Assembly (NCBI GenBank): GCA_047967505.1
Contig: CM106538.1
Length of the DNA stretch: 64,000 nucleotides
Reading direction: 5' to 3' (one strand)
From: Dipteris shenzhenensis
Lineage: Eukaryota > Polypodiophyta > Polypodiopsida > Gleicheniales
The position numbers and the translations under genes are program-made. This document shows, in pieces, positions 30,299 to 41,479 of this stretch. Positions within the stretch are counted from its first letter, which is position 1, and each line of letters starts with the position of its first letter. The notes under the pieces are model-generated. The model saw only the letters and a list, made by a program, of their open reading frames with translations. It was not told the origin of the DNA and did not search any database.

Positions 30299-31940
30299 TC
30301 AAGTAGAATCAAATGGGGAGAAGTACCTTGGCATGTTTGGGGGATAATTCCTAGGGGACATACTCGGGACATAGGGGTCAGATGGGGGGGGAGGGGCTTT
30401 TGGTGACAGTGCAATGGGTGGAGACCATGGCAACAGAGGGGAGTTAGGGCCCTTTGGGGGGGTTTGGACAAGAAGCAGATCGATAAAGGGAAATGATGGA
30501 TCGGGGCTAATATGCAAAGGAAGCCTCCAACAATCTTGAGGTGGAGAGGTGGGGAGCCAAAAGAGGAGACAGCTTCATAAATAACTTTGCCATGTGGCAC
30601 AAAAGGGGGAAGAAGGGAGCCCTTTACATGACACGTGGCACAATCCTTAATCGACACCTCAAACTCATAAATAAGTAATATAAGATAAGAAGATAAGAGG
30701 AGCTCAATTCAGAGGGGTATAAAAGCTATTAAAAGAGAAGAGCTCAATTGCCCCCTTCCATCATACCACATCTAACTGTCATGGCTCCCCAAGGATACTA
30801 GACCTTGGCCTCTCCAAAGACTACCAATATCATGCTCTCTTTGCACGACCACCTTAGAAGGACTAGTTAAGGATTTTCACCAACGTGTTCAGTCTAAGGG
30901 GTTCAGTTATGTTAAATTTCTTAACGATATGTTAAAGATGCTTGACAAGTTAACCCTAGAAAATAGGTACTTTAAGGACCTTTTTTGAAGGGATACACGT
31001 TAAAATATTGAAAAGAATGGTTTAACTTAATGGTGGGTAGTGGGAATGCTACTTCATTTGGGTACCAATGGAAATGGAATTGTATTCTTAAATTTAATTT
31101 TAATGTAAGTGAAGTAGTTACTAACATAACATAATGGTAGATAGAAAAAACCCTCTAACATGGCATAACAATAGGTGGGAAAAGGCCCTTATAGGAATAT
31201 CTTTACTTAAGGAAAGCCCAAATCTAGTATATGACCTCTACATCCATACTTTGTCTAGTGTGAAAGGAAGTTTTTAAGGAAAAAATGTAAAAAAATATAG
31301 CATATATATACTTGAATTAAAAGAGAGAAGCCACGGACATGCCGAAGTCTCAGTGCAAAATAGAAACAAGGGTGTACAAGTATATGTGGGCATATTTCAT
31401 GGTATATGATTGGGGCACAAAGGATGTGAAGAAGCAATGTTTATGAAACTTTGTGGTGGCATATGATGGTTGAAAATGTTTCAATGCTTTTCTAAGAGTG
31501 TGAAATCTAGTATGTGCATTGCATGTTGTTGTACATGCAACCGAGTTTTATCAATATGTGTAAAAGTGAATGTCATCTTAAAAAAATACAAATAGCACAA
31601 GATGATATTAAAACAACTTGAACAATATACCACATGAACAAGTCTTCACCAAAGTATAAACTTCAGCTTTGTGTTTATAAATTTGGAACAATCATAGAAA
31701 GTTTAAGTTTGGAACAAGCCTTCAATTTGATTCCTTTTGTGGATATAAATGAAGGGACAAAGTTAAAATTTATGTTGGTTCCTTTGAACAGACATAAATA
31801 CAAAGAATACACCATTGTTAAATAAAAATTGTAGAAAAAGGACTCACATAACTAGGTTTTCATTCAATATCTTACACATGCGAGTCTTTTAATTCACTTT
31901 AAACACATGAGCTAGCACCATAAATTTTTTGAAACAATAA
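30299..31940 (+). other. Non-coding stretch
   Basis: No gene, LTR or RNA seen. The Pro-rich minus-strand frames at 30,295-30,657 overlap G-rich DNA and carry no domain; the frame at 31,634-31,825 is short and unrecognised. Confidence 0.4.
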
Positions 31941-31947
31941 TTATACT

Positions 31948-31984
31948 CCCCTCCCTCCCTCCCTCCCTCCCTCCCTCCTTCCTT

Positions 31985-32079
<95 letters not shown>

Positions 32080-32105
32080 CTCTCTCTCTCTCGTGTCTCT
32101 CATAT
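31948..32105 (+). repeat. (CCCT)n followed by (CT)n microsatellite
   Basis: About eight CCCT/CCTT units, then over 40 CT units, with CGTCTCTC and CGTGTCTC interruptions near the right end. Confidence 0.95.
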
Positions 32106-32454
32106 ACCATAGCACAAGTAATCTTCTTTATGCACTAGTATCAAAAGCAAATTTTATAAGGAATAACCCAGGCTATAAAATGATACCTCATATCAATTCT
32201 TATAAAGTCAAACCAGTGGTTGAAATTGTTGTGTTTCCTAGTAGTTAAATTATTTAAATTTAATTTTTGATTAGTTTGGGCCATATACTAGTTTATTTCT
32301 AAACCGGCCTGCTGGCATGGACTTGATGTGATTTTTCTAAAATAGACTGATGGTTGGAACATCACCGAGTTTATTCAAGTCAAATAGCAGTTATGTGATT
32401 GACATTGTGGTTGGATCTAAATTCTCTGCATCATATTAGCTTGCATCTACACTC

Positions 32455-33220
32455 AAGATGATTGAAGTTTATGTGGACAATTATAGCCACCAGGTAAACA
32501 CTAGCCTTGTGTGAGAGTGGTCATAACCATGTAAATTCTCTACGTCAGATTAGCTTGCATCAGACTATTATAACAATGATTGTGCACTCAGGACCATCTA
32601 ATTCACAGGCTTGGATTGGCATTGTTCTCGACTGTAAGAACAATAGGAAATCAAAATTTTAGAATTTCTAGTTATAATGCCTACAACAATGACTACACTC
32701 AGGACCATCTAGTTTGCAAACTTAGATTTTCAAGATCCACATTGCAGACTCAAGACCATATCATTTGAAAGATCCACATTGCAGTACTGTCCTTCCAATC
32801 AATCGATGCCTATTCCAAGTGGGTATCTCTAAGAGACCATCTAATTTGCAGGCTCAAATTTTGAAGATCAACACTGTAGACTTAGGACCAATCTAATTTG
32901 CAGGCTCAAATTTTCAACATCCACATCACAGCTTGAAATGCCCATGAAATGGATTGACTTATATTCTTGGATATCTCTAAGATTGTGGATGATTGAAGTT
33001 CATTTAAATAATTATAGCCACTAGGTAAACACCAGCCCCGCATGAGAGCGGTCATGACCATATAAATTATCTACCTCAAATTACTTGCATCAGATTGTTA
33101 TAACAATTAGTGTGCACTTAGGACTAGCGGATTTGGATTAGCGTTAAGCTAGAACTAGACTGTAAGAACAACAAGAAATCAAACTGTTAGAATTTATAAG
33201 TTCTAGTTATAATGTCATTT
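32455..33220 (+). repeat. Direct repeat of about 225 bp with an inner array of short repeats
   Basis: The copy at 32,457-32,682 (GATTGAAGTT, AATTATAGCCAC, AGGTAAACAC, GTGTGCACT, GACTGTAAGAACAA, TTCTAGTTATAATG) is repeated with many substitutions at 32,990-33,216. Between them, four degenerate units of about 55 bp carry AGGACCATCTAATTTGCAGG and TTTTCAAGATCCACATTGCA. Confidence 0.75.
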
Positions 33221-35875
33221 AGATTGGTTACAATTTTCAATTTTCTACTTTTCTTGACATTGAGTATTATGATCTTGGCTTTGATGATCGCGAAATTCTC
33301 CCATGGCAACCATCTAATGGCACGTCACGGGATTTGGAGTCCAAGAAATATACACCGATGGCCAGACGATGAAGTGTATGACTCCTTACGCTAGGCCAAG
33401 CTACCCCTAAGGTGGGTGCTAGCTAGGATAATTAATTGGGACTCTACATGTACCACCTCTCCTCCCCCCTCATCCCAACAAGGTGTCATTTAAGGGGGTT
33501 CTAGTATCATGATTATCTATTCATAGCAAAATCCAACGGTGATTTTGTGATCATAGCAGCTATAGGCACCGAAAGTCACATGATCAAGTCAGTAAGAAAT
33601 GAAGGGGAAGAGAGTGGGAGGGAGGCAAGTCCTCCAACCTAGCTACATAAAGGCCTTAAGGGGAGATAAAAAATTCATTACACCTAGGAAAAACCCTCTC
33701 CTACCCCCTTCCATGCTTTCAAATCCCCCTTCCATCCTTATGATGAATCTTCTATTGCAACCCCTCAATGCCCCTTCTACTTAATGTTGCCCAAGTCATG
33801 GGATCCATTGTTTGCCTTGGCTCTCCATCTTGTAACACTCCACAAGCCATAGCCATGACCAAGGGGGTCACAAGATGGGGAGCCAATGGAAATGGTCTTA
33901 ATGAGGGGCTTCTTAAAAAGGCTAGACAGAATTGGTGCTGTGTTCAAAGATCGCCATGTAAAGACAAAGAACCACCTACTAGTAACAAAGCACGCCCATC
34001 TGGTTCTCCTGCAGACCCATCATTATGCTACCATTCCAAAAGGGAATGGTTGAGCCAAGGCACCAAGTGGCCTTCCATTTTCCTCTTCACCTAGAAGGTG
34101 AGAGAAATGTCAAAATATGTTGGGCATCTCTCATACCGTGATGGCTCCACTTATGATATTATTGATCAAGGTTTTTCCAATTTTGGGTAGATTTCATGAA
34201 AGCAACCATTGATTTCTAGATGCATTGTGCTCATGCCATATCCATCCCACGCCCATGACATGGAATCCCCCATGATGCATGTGGGTAATAATTCCCACTC
34301 TACAACATCTTGAGCACACAATTAGTAAAAGGCATCCCGAATTGGCAAACTGAGTTTGTATTTCCAAAACATGAAACATCTATCAAAGATATTCAAGCTA
34401 TTCAAACACCCGTTTCAGCTCCATAGCACACATAAAGCTCAATACTTGCTTGTAAATATTTGGCACTTATGTTCTTTTAGACCATCTGAGAGTGCGGCTG
34501 CTCGACGTCCTTAATACAATACCAAAGCATGATGTGATATGTATGCATGTTCTTCTGCCTGGGAGCCCTAACATGATCACCCCCCACACCGACCTCTTCT
34601 TATCCCACCCAATAACTTCATAATCACTTTGTTCACAGATTGAACACTACTAGCGGTGATTCGACAAACCATATATAGACATAAATGAAACAAATACCTC
34701 CCCTCTCCAATGAATACAACCATGCAATACAACAAGAATCAATGAGAAATTTCTCCACAGCAATGAATAGACTAACATCAACATATCCGCCCCCCCTACA
34801 CTAATTGTGATGCTCACTTCTAGCACATTTGGACCTGCTACTACCTTATTTCCCATTGATGGCCTACCTCTACCCCTCCTCATGACCTTTTTCTTGGACT
34901 TGCACCAACCCTGGCAATTGTCAGACCCAAAAGAAGCATCCATGCACAAACAAACATAGAGAAGTATCTGTGCACCTGTCTGCATCTCCCTTCTTCTCCC
35001 CTGCACTATCTTGTGCTACATCTCCCCTCTTGCCACCTTTTTGTGCAAGCCGTTTTAGCTTCATCTCCCCTCCCACCACCCTACCTAGTTGTATAAAGCA
35101 ATGCAGTGCCATCTCCCTCCCACCACATTGGTTGGCTATATAAAGCAACATTGTGAAGTGCCCATGCAAATGAATGATTTTAAATTTACTTAATGCACCA
35201 TTCCCAGCACCTACCCCACGTGGCAACCATCTAGAGGGTTTTAGACCCTTCAAGCTAACCCTTTTGATTTACCTCTAAACCTTATGCTACATCCACCTAA
35301 TCTTAATTAAAGCCACTAAACCTTATACTACCCCCACGCCCCCCTCCCCCTCCACTAATACTAATGCACCAATAAAGCTCATCTCATTGGGTGCCTACTA
35401 TCAACCAATTTATGCAACAATTCTATTGATCTTGTCAAGACCCAAGTCTATATTAGGATTTATCTTGATTGACATATGCTTGACTAAAGTTGCAACCTCT
35501 ATCTTCCATCTCTCCCCACTATCTAGGGGCTAATGCTATATAGCATTCTCAGCTAATACCTCAATGTGTCCAATGATGAAACTTTGCAAAGCCCTTTCAA
35601 TAAGTATGGAATTTATACTTGCAAATTCTCATAAGATTGGACATCATTTTTATGGTGGGACATGCACATTTTCTCATTTTTTAGGACACACGATGTGCAA
35701 GTGCCAAAAAATTATGCATTAATAGTTGTTGGTAGTCCTTTTCAAAGGAAGACAAAACACTATTGTGTATTATGCACATTACCCACTTTAACATTCCCTC
35801 AAAAAAGTGCTAGAAATTAACTAAATTTTAAAATTGAGGTCAAATTTAAACCTATCCATTAAAAACATAATAGCT
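33221..35875 (+). other. Non-coding stretch
   Basis: No domain-bearing gene was found. Minor repeats: CATCTCCC.TCCCACCAC, then TATAAAGCAA occurs twice (about 35,065-35,100 and 35,110-35,150). The 60-codon frame at 33,212-33,394 starts with a hydrophobic stretch but has no recognised family. Confidence 0.4.
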
Positions 35876-35913
35876 GGAAAGAGAGAGAGAGAGAGAGAGG
35901 GAGAGTCTGGGAG

Positions 35914-37660
35914 ATGGACTCAACTAGCAATGGAGTAGAAACTATGGTTGCCGCCACATCTATTGATATTCTTGATCGAACTCCAATGAAAATTGATGCT
36001 CCACTTGACAAGATCGATGTCGACATGCACTAGGCAAATAGATCCACTGGCATAGGCACTCATGCAGAGACAAAAGAGATGGATGGGATCGACTTTGAGA
36101 TGCCAGGTTGGGAAGAGGAGGATAAGAACATGCCAGGAAACTTCATCTCTTTCCTTGGATTCACCTTACATCTCAAAGAAAAAGACTTATGAAAGAGAAC
36201 GAAAGAGGCTGCAGCTATCAAGAAGTTTTTAGCTGAGTTCAGCAGTCCTTCAAAAATAGCATGAAAAGCAACTGAAAGCCTAAAAAATGGCTGGATTTAG
36301 AAAGCAGCTGAAGGTAAATAGAGAACTCACCTGCCTTTTGCTTTCAATGCTGAAGGAGGACCCAAACCATGTGGAGGGGGAGTGCATTTGACCATGCCGC
36401 AACTGGGGCAGGAAATAATACCGTGCATGAGTTGCCGAATAAGTCCTCATACACAAAAGCCATTCAAGGAGGACTTAGAAGCTTTTTCAAAGCCCTTGAC
36501 ATGCCAAAACAATCCTCCTAGGAGATCCTCAGTACTTGAGCAAGACAACTCTTCAGGACGTCTCCCAAAGCAGGTCTAGGTGGTGGCAAAGAACCAACAC
36601 ACTCTATCTCAAGCGAAGAACCTATTTGATCAATTATTGATCCTCAAGAAGGTAAGCTCCTTGCATCAAAGTGCATATTGGATTGATAAATGAGATGACC
36701 AGATAACTCTCTACATGCATCATCATAGGCCACATTCACGGTCCTCATCCACCAATGGTTTTTGAGGAGGGTTGAGTACGCAACATGTGGATTAGGAAGA
36801 GCTTCACAATTACCAATATTCATTTCTTGAGAAACAGATTCATGGTACCTAGACTATTAAAAATCAACCTTTATCGATGCAAATGTGGGATCCATCATTT
36901 TTCATCAGATATGTCCCCACCATCAAAATCTCCCATATGGGTAGAGTTCCCAAATCTACCCCTATCCCTCTTTCCACAGATTGACACACTTTGTGCACCA
37001 CTAGGTCAGTCCTTGGGGATAGAAGTTGAGAAGTTGATCAACTCGAGAGGAAACCCATAGGCTTGTGTCCTGATGGATTTGGTTGTAGATCCTTCGAGAG
37101 CAATTCAGTCAATGGATGGGGACGATGTGAACCAATTCAAAAGGTACTTTACAAGAACACAGCCAATTCGCATTCTATGGGTTGGGAGGCCACTTTATCA
37201 ATATTGCCCCTCCAAGCTAGGATTCAAGGGAGGGCAGGAAAAGAAGGAGGAGGTGATGCCGCCAACTACCCTAGAGGAGACTGAGAAGATCCAAGAGATC
37301 ATGGATACCCAAGATAAGGTGACAGATAGGAAAGATAAAGGGAAGGTTGTAAGCACTAGTAATGCCTTTGAGGTTCTAAGGGAAGAAAGTTTGGATTCTG
37401 ATGATGAATTAGATGAAGAAGAAGTTTTCCCAACACCCAAACTTTTTAGGAGTAGCTAGCTACTCACTGCAGACAAGGTTGCTACTGAGTCTGAGAGCCC
37501 ACCCTTCACACTGTGGTGAAGGGGCCGGAAAAGTTGTTGCAGGCAGAGAGGAAAGAAGCATAATAGAAGATTAGTTACAGGAAAGGGACCAAATGTGGCA
37601 GAAGCTAGAGAGAAGAGGAGGATGTCAAGTGGATTCTACTTTCCCATAGCAAAGCCTAGC
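35914..37660 (+). pseudogene. LINE-type ORF1 remnant (DUF4283-like)
   Basis: ATG 35,914 follows a GA run at 35,879-35,899. The first frame reads MDSTSNGVETMVAATSIDIL and EMDGIDFEMPGWEEED, with several stops, and continues in the same frame to 36,579. From 36,785 another frame reads MWIRKSFTITNIHFLRNRFM, then SPIWVEFPNLPLSLFPQ, then LGIEVEKL, a stop at 37,058, then ACVLMDLVVDPS and an acidic, Lys-rich tail to 37,459. P.WV.FP.LPL and the V.VDL-like motif after a short spacer are typical of the RNA-binding ORF1 protein of plant L1-like LINEs. The element is broken by stops and frame changes. Confidence 0.6.
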
Positions 37661-38387
37661 TAATTTCAAGAAGAAGAAGAATAAAAACACACAGATATAA
37701 TGATGCATGACAACACCAAGGATACATTTTCTTTCCTTAGCATAAATGTTCAAGGGTCAACAAATGAATTTTAAGCCACTTCTGCTGAGAAGATGGCTAA
37801 AGGGACTAGAGGCAAAGCTAAATTTTCTTCCTCTCTAGGAGCTAAAAGTTAGCGATGACAAGTTGAGGTGGCAATTAAAATAGATAAATAGAAAAAGGAA
37901 ATGGTTTGTAACAAACCACAATGAGGGTAAATCTTGGAGCTGCTACCCTAGGGGTGACAGAAAGCTTGGAATATTTCTGCATTTGTTAACTACATTCATT
38001 GGCAATGTCATTTAATGGTGGATAAGGGCAAGCCCATAGAGCTAGGATTGCGCCTTGGAGCCAAATAGGCCCAAGATGGTGGTTGTAAAATAATGAGGAA
38101 AGAGAGTCATATAAAGGGAATAGGATTGGCCCTACATTTAAAAGGTGGCACGTATGAAAGCCCAAATTGTTGACTTTGGTCTTCATGTTGGATGCACAAG
38201 TTTGAAATACAAGTTCCCTCTTCCCTTCAAAGAGTGTTTTTGGGTGTTCTCTTGTTTTGTTTGTAGTTCCTTTGTGTTTGCCACTCCATCCCCATTCATT
38301 CTCCTCCCCTCTTCCTTCTTTTCTCCCCTCTCCCCTTTCCCTCTTTCTCTTGTGGAAACACATTGTAATAATCAGGAAGCTGTGTGA
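37661..38387 (+). other. Possible start of LINE ORF2, otherwise non-coding
   Basis: At about 37,720 a frame reads FSFLSINVQGS, which resembles the first beta strand of the LINE endonuclease (LSWNVRGL). It is lost within 40 codons. The remainder has no domain. Confidence 0.3.
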
Positions 38388-39500
38388 GTGACACTTGCGG
38401 ATGGCTCGTGCTTAGAATTGCTTTCACAAGGAGTAGCTTGGAGTGGAGGCTCCATTGGATTTCCCTTGACTTTTAATCAAAAAAACATGATCTGGACCAT
38501 TGTGGATCGCTTTAGCAAGCAAGCATATTTCTTACCTTGCAAAAAGACATTGTCTACACCACAAGCGGCACACATGTATTTGAAGTATGTTTTCCCACAT
38601 CATGGATTACCAAAGATTATAGTATTAGATCGAGATTCCAAGTTTTGTAGTGCCTTTTGGAGGACTTTCTTCTGAAAATCTTGGCACGAAAGTGGATTTT
38701 ACTTCAACTTTCCATCCTGAGGAAACTAGACAAACGGAGGTAACTAATAATTCTATCTTGGATATGTAATGGATATATGCTGATTCTCAAGGGAAGAATT
38801 GGGATAAGTATTTGCATTTATTGCAATTTTCTTATAACAACACAATCCATTCTGCTACAAGAAGAGCCCCATTCGAAATCATATATGGAAAGTTATTACC
38901 GATTCTTATCACAAGAATTAGTCAAAAGATTAAAGCTGCTGATGATTTCACAACAAAAAATTATGATCAAATCATGAGAGAAGTGACTGAAGCCATCAAG
39001 AGAGCTCAAGAAAAGTATACTATACAAGCAAACAAGAAAAGACAACATATGATGTATAAAGAAGGAGATTTTGTCCTTCTACAAAATTGAAAAGAGGTGT
39101 TTAAAGAGTGTTGATAAATGCCCTGCAGTGAAATTAGCCAAGATTTTATGGACATTTCAAGATTATCTCTAAGATAAATGATTTGACTTATCGTTTGGAA
39201 TCGCCCAATCATTGGAAGATTCATAACGCCTTTCACATTGATCTCTTGAAAACTTTTAAAGGAGAATTACCAACACATCTTGTTTATGAAGATCCACCTT
39301 TAATTGTGGATGAAGTTGAAGTCCTTGAGCCTGATTGTATTCTAGATGATTAGCAAAGAACAACGCGCAAAGAAAGACTTATAACTCCTATTTATTGAAG
39401 TTTAAAAATCATCCAAAAGAAAATGTATAGTGGTCTCCTGAGCAACTTTTTCGACACCATCCTGATATCCTTAACTCATATAAACAAAATCACAACTGAG
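38388..39500 (+). pseudogene. Ty3/Gypsy integrase C-terminal remnant
   Basis: MIWTIVDRFSKQAYFLPCKK (38,487-38,545) carries the first integrase Asp. YVFPHHGLPKIIVLDRDSKFCSAFWRTFF (about 38,588-38,672) carries the second (LDRDSKF). A break follows; the HPQTDGQTE block is degraded (about 38,715-38,745). LLQFSYNNTIHSATRRAPFEIIYGK (38,815-38,890) and KEGDFVLLQ (about 39,060) are the usual C-terminal integrase motifs. Degraded frames down to about 39,480 still resemble the post-integrase RKERLITP..KF region. It lies between the LINE ORF1 and LINE reverse transcriptase pieces. Confidence 0.8.
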
Positions 39501-39529
39501 GTTAGTTGCACCTTAAGTAAGAGGGAATA

Positions 39530-40200
39530 CTAAAAGAAAGTATTTCTCAAAGCTCTTGCTTGAAATGACATAAAGTATTTATGGGATCGCACCAGACGTG
39601 GTTGGGGTTCTATTTAATACTTTGGTTTAGTCAAGGACGCCTAACTAAATGTGTGCCATTAATAAGTATCATGGGTGATGCCATTTAGAAATACTCACAT
39701 TAATGGGTAGTCATTTGTAAAAACCATTACTTAGCATGATTGGCTAATCATTTGATGTATATCATTGCGCTAAGTATTTGACTAATGGTGGATTGGTTTA
39801 TTGAGTATAGGAAATGACATGGATGGATGGGAGTAAACAAGCTCAAAGGAATAAAGGCTAAATGCCATAGTTTCATGCTAGTGCTATGTAATGTATTAAA
39901 TGGCCAAGGGTCATTACATTTTTTATAAGGAAGAGTGCTTAAAAGCCTTTCCACTTTTGACATGTACTTTTGGATGAGTACGTGTGTAAAGGAGTGACAA
40001 AGAGAAAAGTATGGTAACAGGATGCTCAAGAGAAAAGTATCATAAAAGAGATGTTCAAGAGAAGAATACGTGACTTTGTATCAATGGCTCATGCTCTTAT
40101 TTCAATATTATAAATACTCTTGGTGTGGGATCATGAGCCACACACCTCAAGGGGAGAGATTGAATCAATGCTACCTAAAATCGCATTTCTACTGCCAACA
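39530..40200 (+). mobile_element. Possible Gypsy 3' LTR
   Basis: A purine stretch GTAAGAGGGAATACTAAAAG (39,517-39,536) could be the polypurine tract. The following 660 bases lack genes, carry ATTATAAATACTC near 40,105 as a TATA-like box and end near CTGCCAACA (40,199). Only one copy is in the window, so this is tentative. Confidence 0.3.
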
Positions 40201-40700
40201 AAATCAGCCCATAAGCTTGCATTGATGCAAACACATCTGCTTGCATACATACATACTTTGTGCTTTTAAGAGTGATCATGGGTCTCCATCAAAATGAGCA
40301 CATGCTCATCCATTAACCTATGCTCTCAATGATAGAGGTGGCTATGGCGCTATCTCATGAGCGGACATACCCATGACTAGGTGTGAATGATAATAGAAAA
40401 ACACAATGTAATTCAAGGAGTTTTTGGGATGTGAATTTGTGACTTTCGCATCTATGCAAAACTCCACAGTCTAATATCTTAACAAATGCAAGCTCTCTTA
40501 AGTTTCAATTTCTAGTCTATTCCACAATCGTTCATGTCTGAAGTTTTTTTATTTAGCTTAAGTGGAAAAAATATTTTGGAGTGGTTTATTTTCAAGATAT
40601 GGATAAGATTCATACAAATCCTTAAATGTGAAGGTGAGGCTTAATATAATCATGTGTTTGGAAGAGAGGGCAAAGACATGGGGAGAGACTAAGAGAATAT
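40201..40700 (+). other. Non-coding stretch
   Basis: No gene or repeat recognised. Confidence 0.4.
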
Positions 40701-40704
40701 CACA

Positions 40705-40749
40705 ATGCAATAACATTGACAAAGAAGACTAATAATTTCTTTCTATGGG

Positions 40750-40818
<69 letters not shown>

Positions 40819-40863
40819 TGCAATAACAATGACAAGAAAAACTAATAATTTATTTCAATGGAA

Positions 40864-40946
<83 letters not shown>

Positions 40947-41012
40947 TGAGAGAGAGAGAGAGAGAGTAATAACATTTACAAGAAGTAAATTTTTATTTCA
41001 ATTGGAATGTGA

Positions 41013-41050
<38 letters not shown>

Positions 41051-41115
41051 CATAGCATAATAACAATGGAAAGAAAAACCGATTTATTTCCATAGTAATG
41101 TGACAAAGGGAGAGA
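40705..41115 (+). repeat. Tandem array whose unit contains its own (GT)n(GA)n microsatellite
   Basis: Four units: TGCAATAACA.TGACAA, then GAA.ACTAATAATTT, then TTC.ATGG(G/A)ATGTG, then a GT and/or GA run. Unit starts are near 40,708, 40,818, 40,965 and 41,057. GT runs are about 20 units at 40,750 and about 40 units at 40,864; the last two units have GA only (41,019-41,049) or none but GACAAAGGGAGAG. Confidence 0.85.
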
Positions 41116-41149
41116 GGGAGGGGGAGAGAGGGGGAGGGATGGATGGATG

Positions 41150-41180
<31 letters not shown>

Positions 41181-41282
41181 TGGAGAAAAGGTGATGGGGA
41201 AGAAAGAAAACAGAGGAGGGGGGGAAATAGGGGAGTGCATGAGAGGGAATAGGAAACCAGGGAGAGGAGGGAGGGAGGGAGG

Positions 41283-41325
<43 letters not shown>

Positions 41326-41330
41326 AGCTC
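41116..41330 (+). repeat. GA/GGGA-rich low-complexity DNA
   Basis: Includes (GATG)n near 41,138, GA runs at 41,155-41,179 and 41,285-41,322 and (GGGA)n at 41,262-41,288. The last run is followed by TTAGCTCGCCATTTTTGTGC, a flank that recurs at 54,375. Confidence 0.85.
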
Positions 41331-41479
41331 GCCATTTTTGTGCACGGTCGCCAAAAATATGCACCTGCAGCAGACATGGACATGCATGAGATAAAGCACA
41401 ACCACAACTAACCCTTTGGTGATGTTGACGTCTTGTTTAGTGGCAATGCCAAGCAAGTTCCACAAAGGACTACATTCTG

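Noticed and set aside
40858-41055. Cys/Val-repeat frame over the GT microsatellite
   Set aside because: Pure translation of (TG)n and (GA)n.
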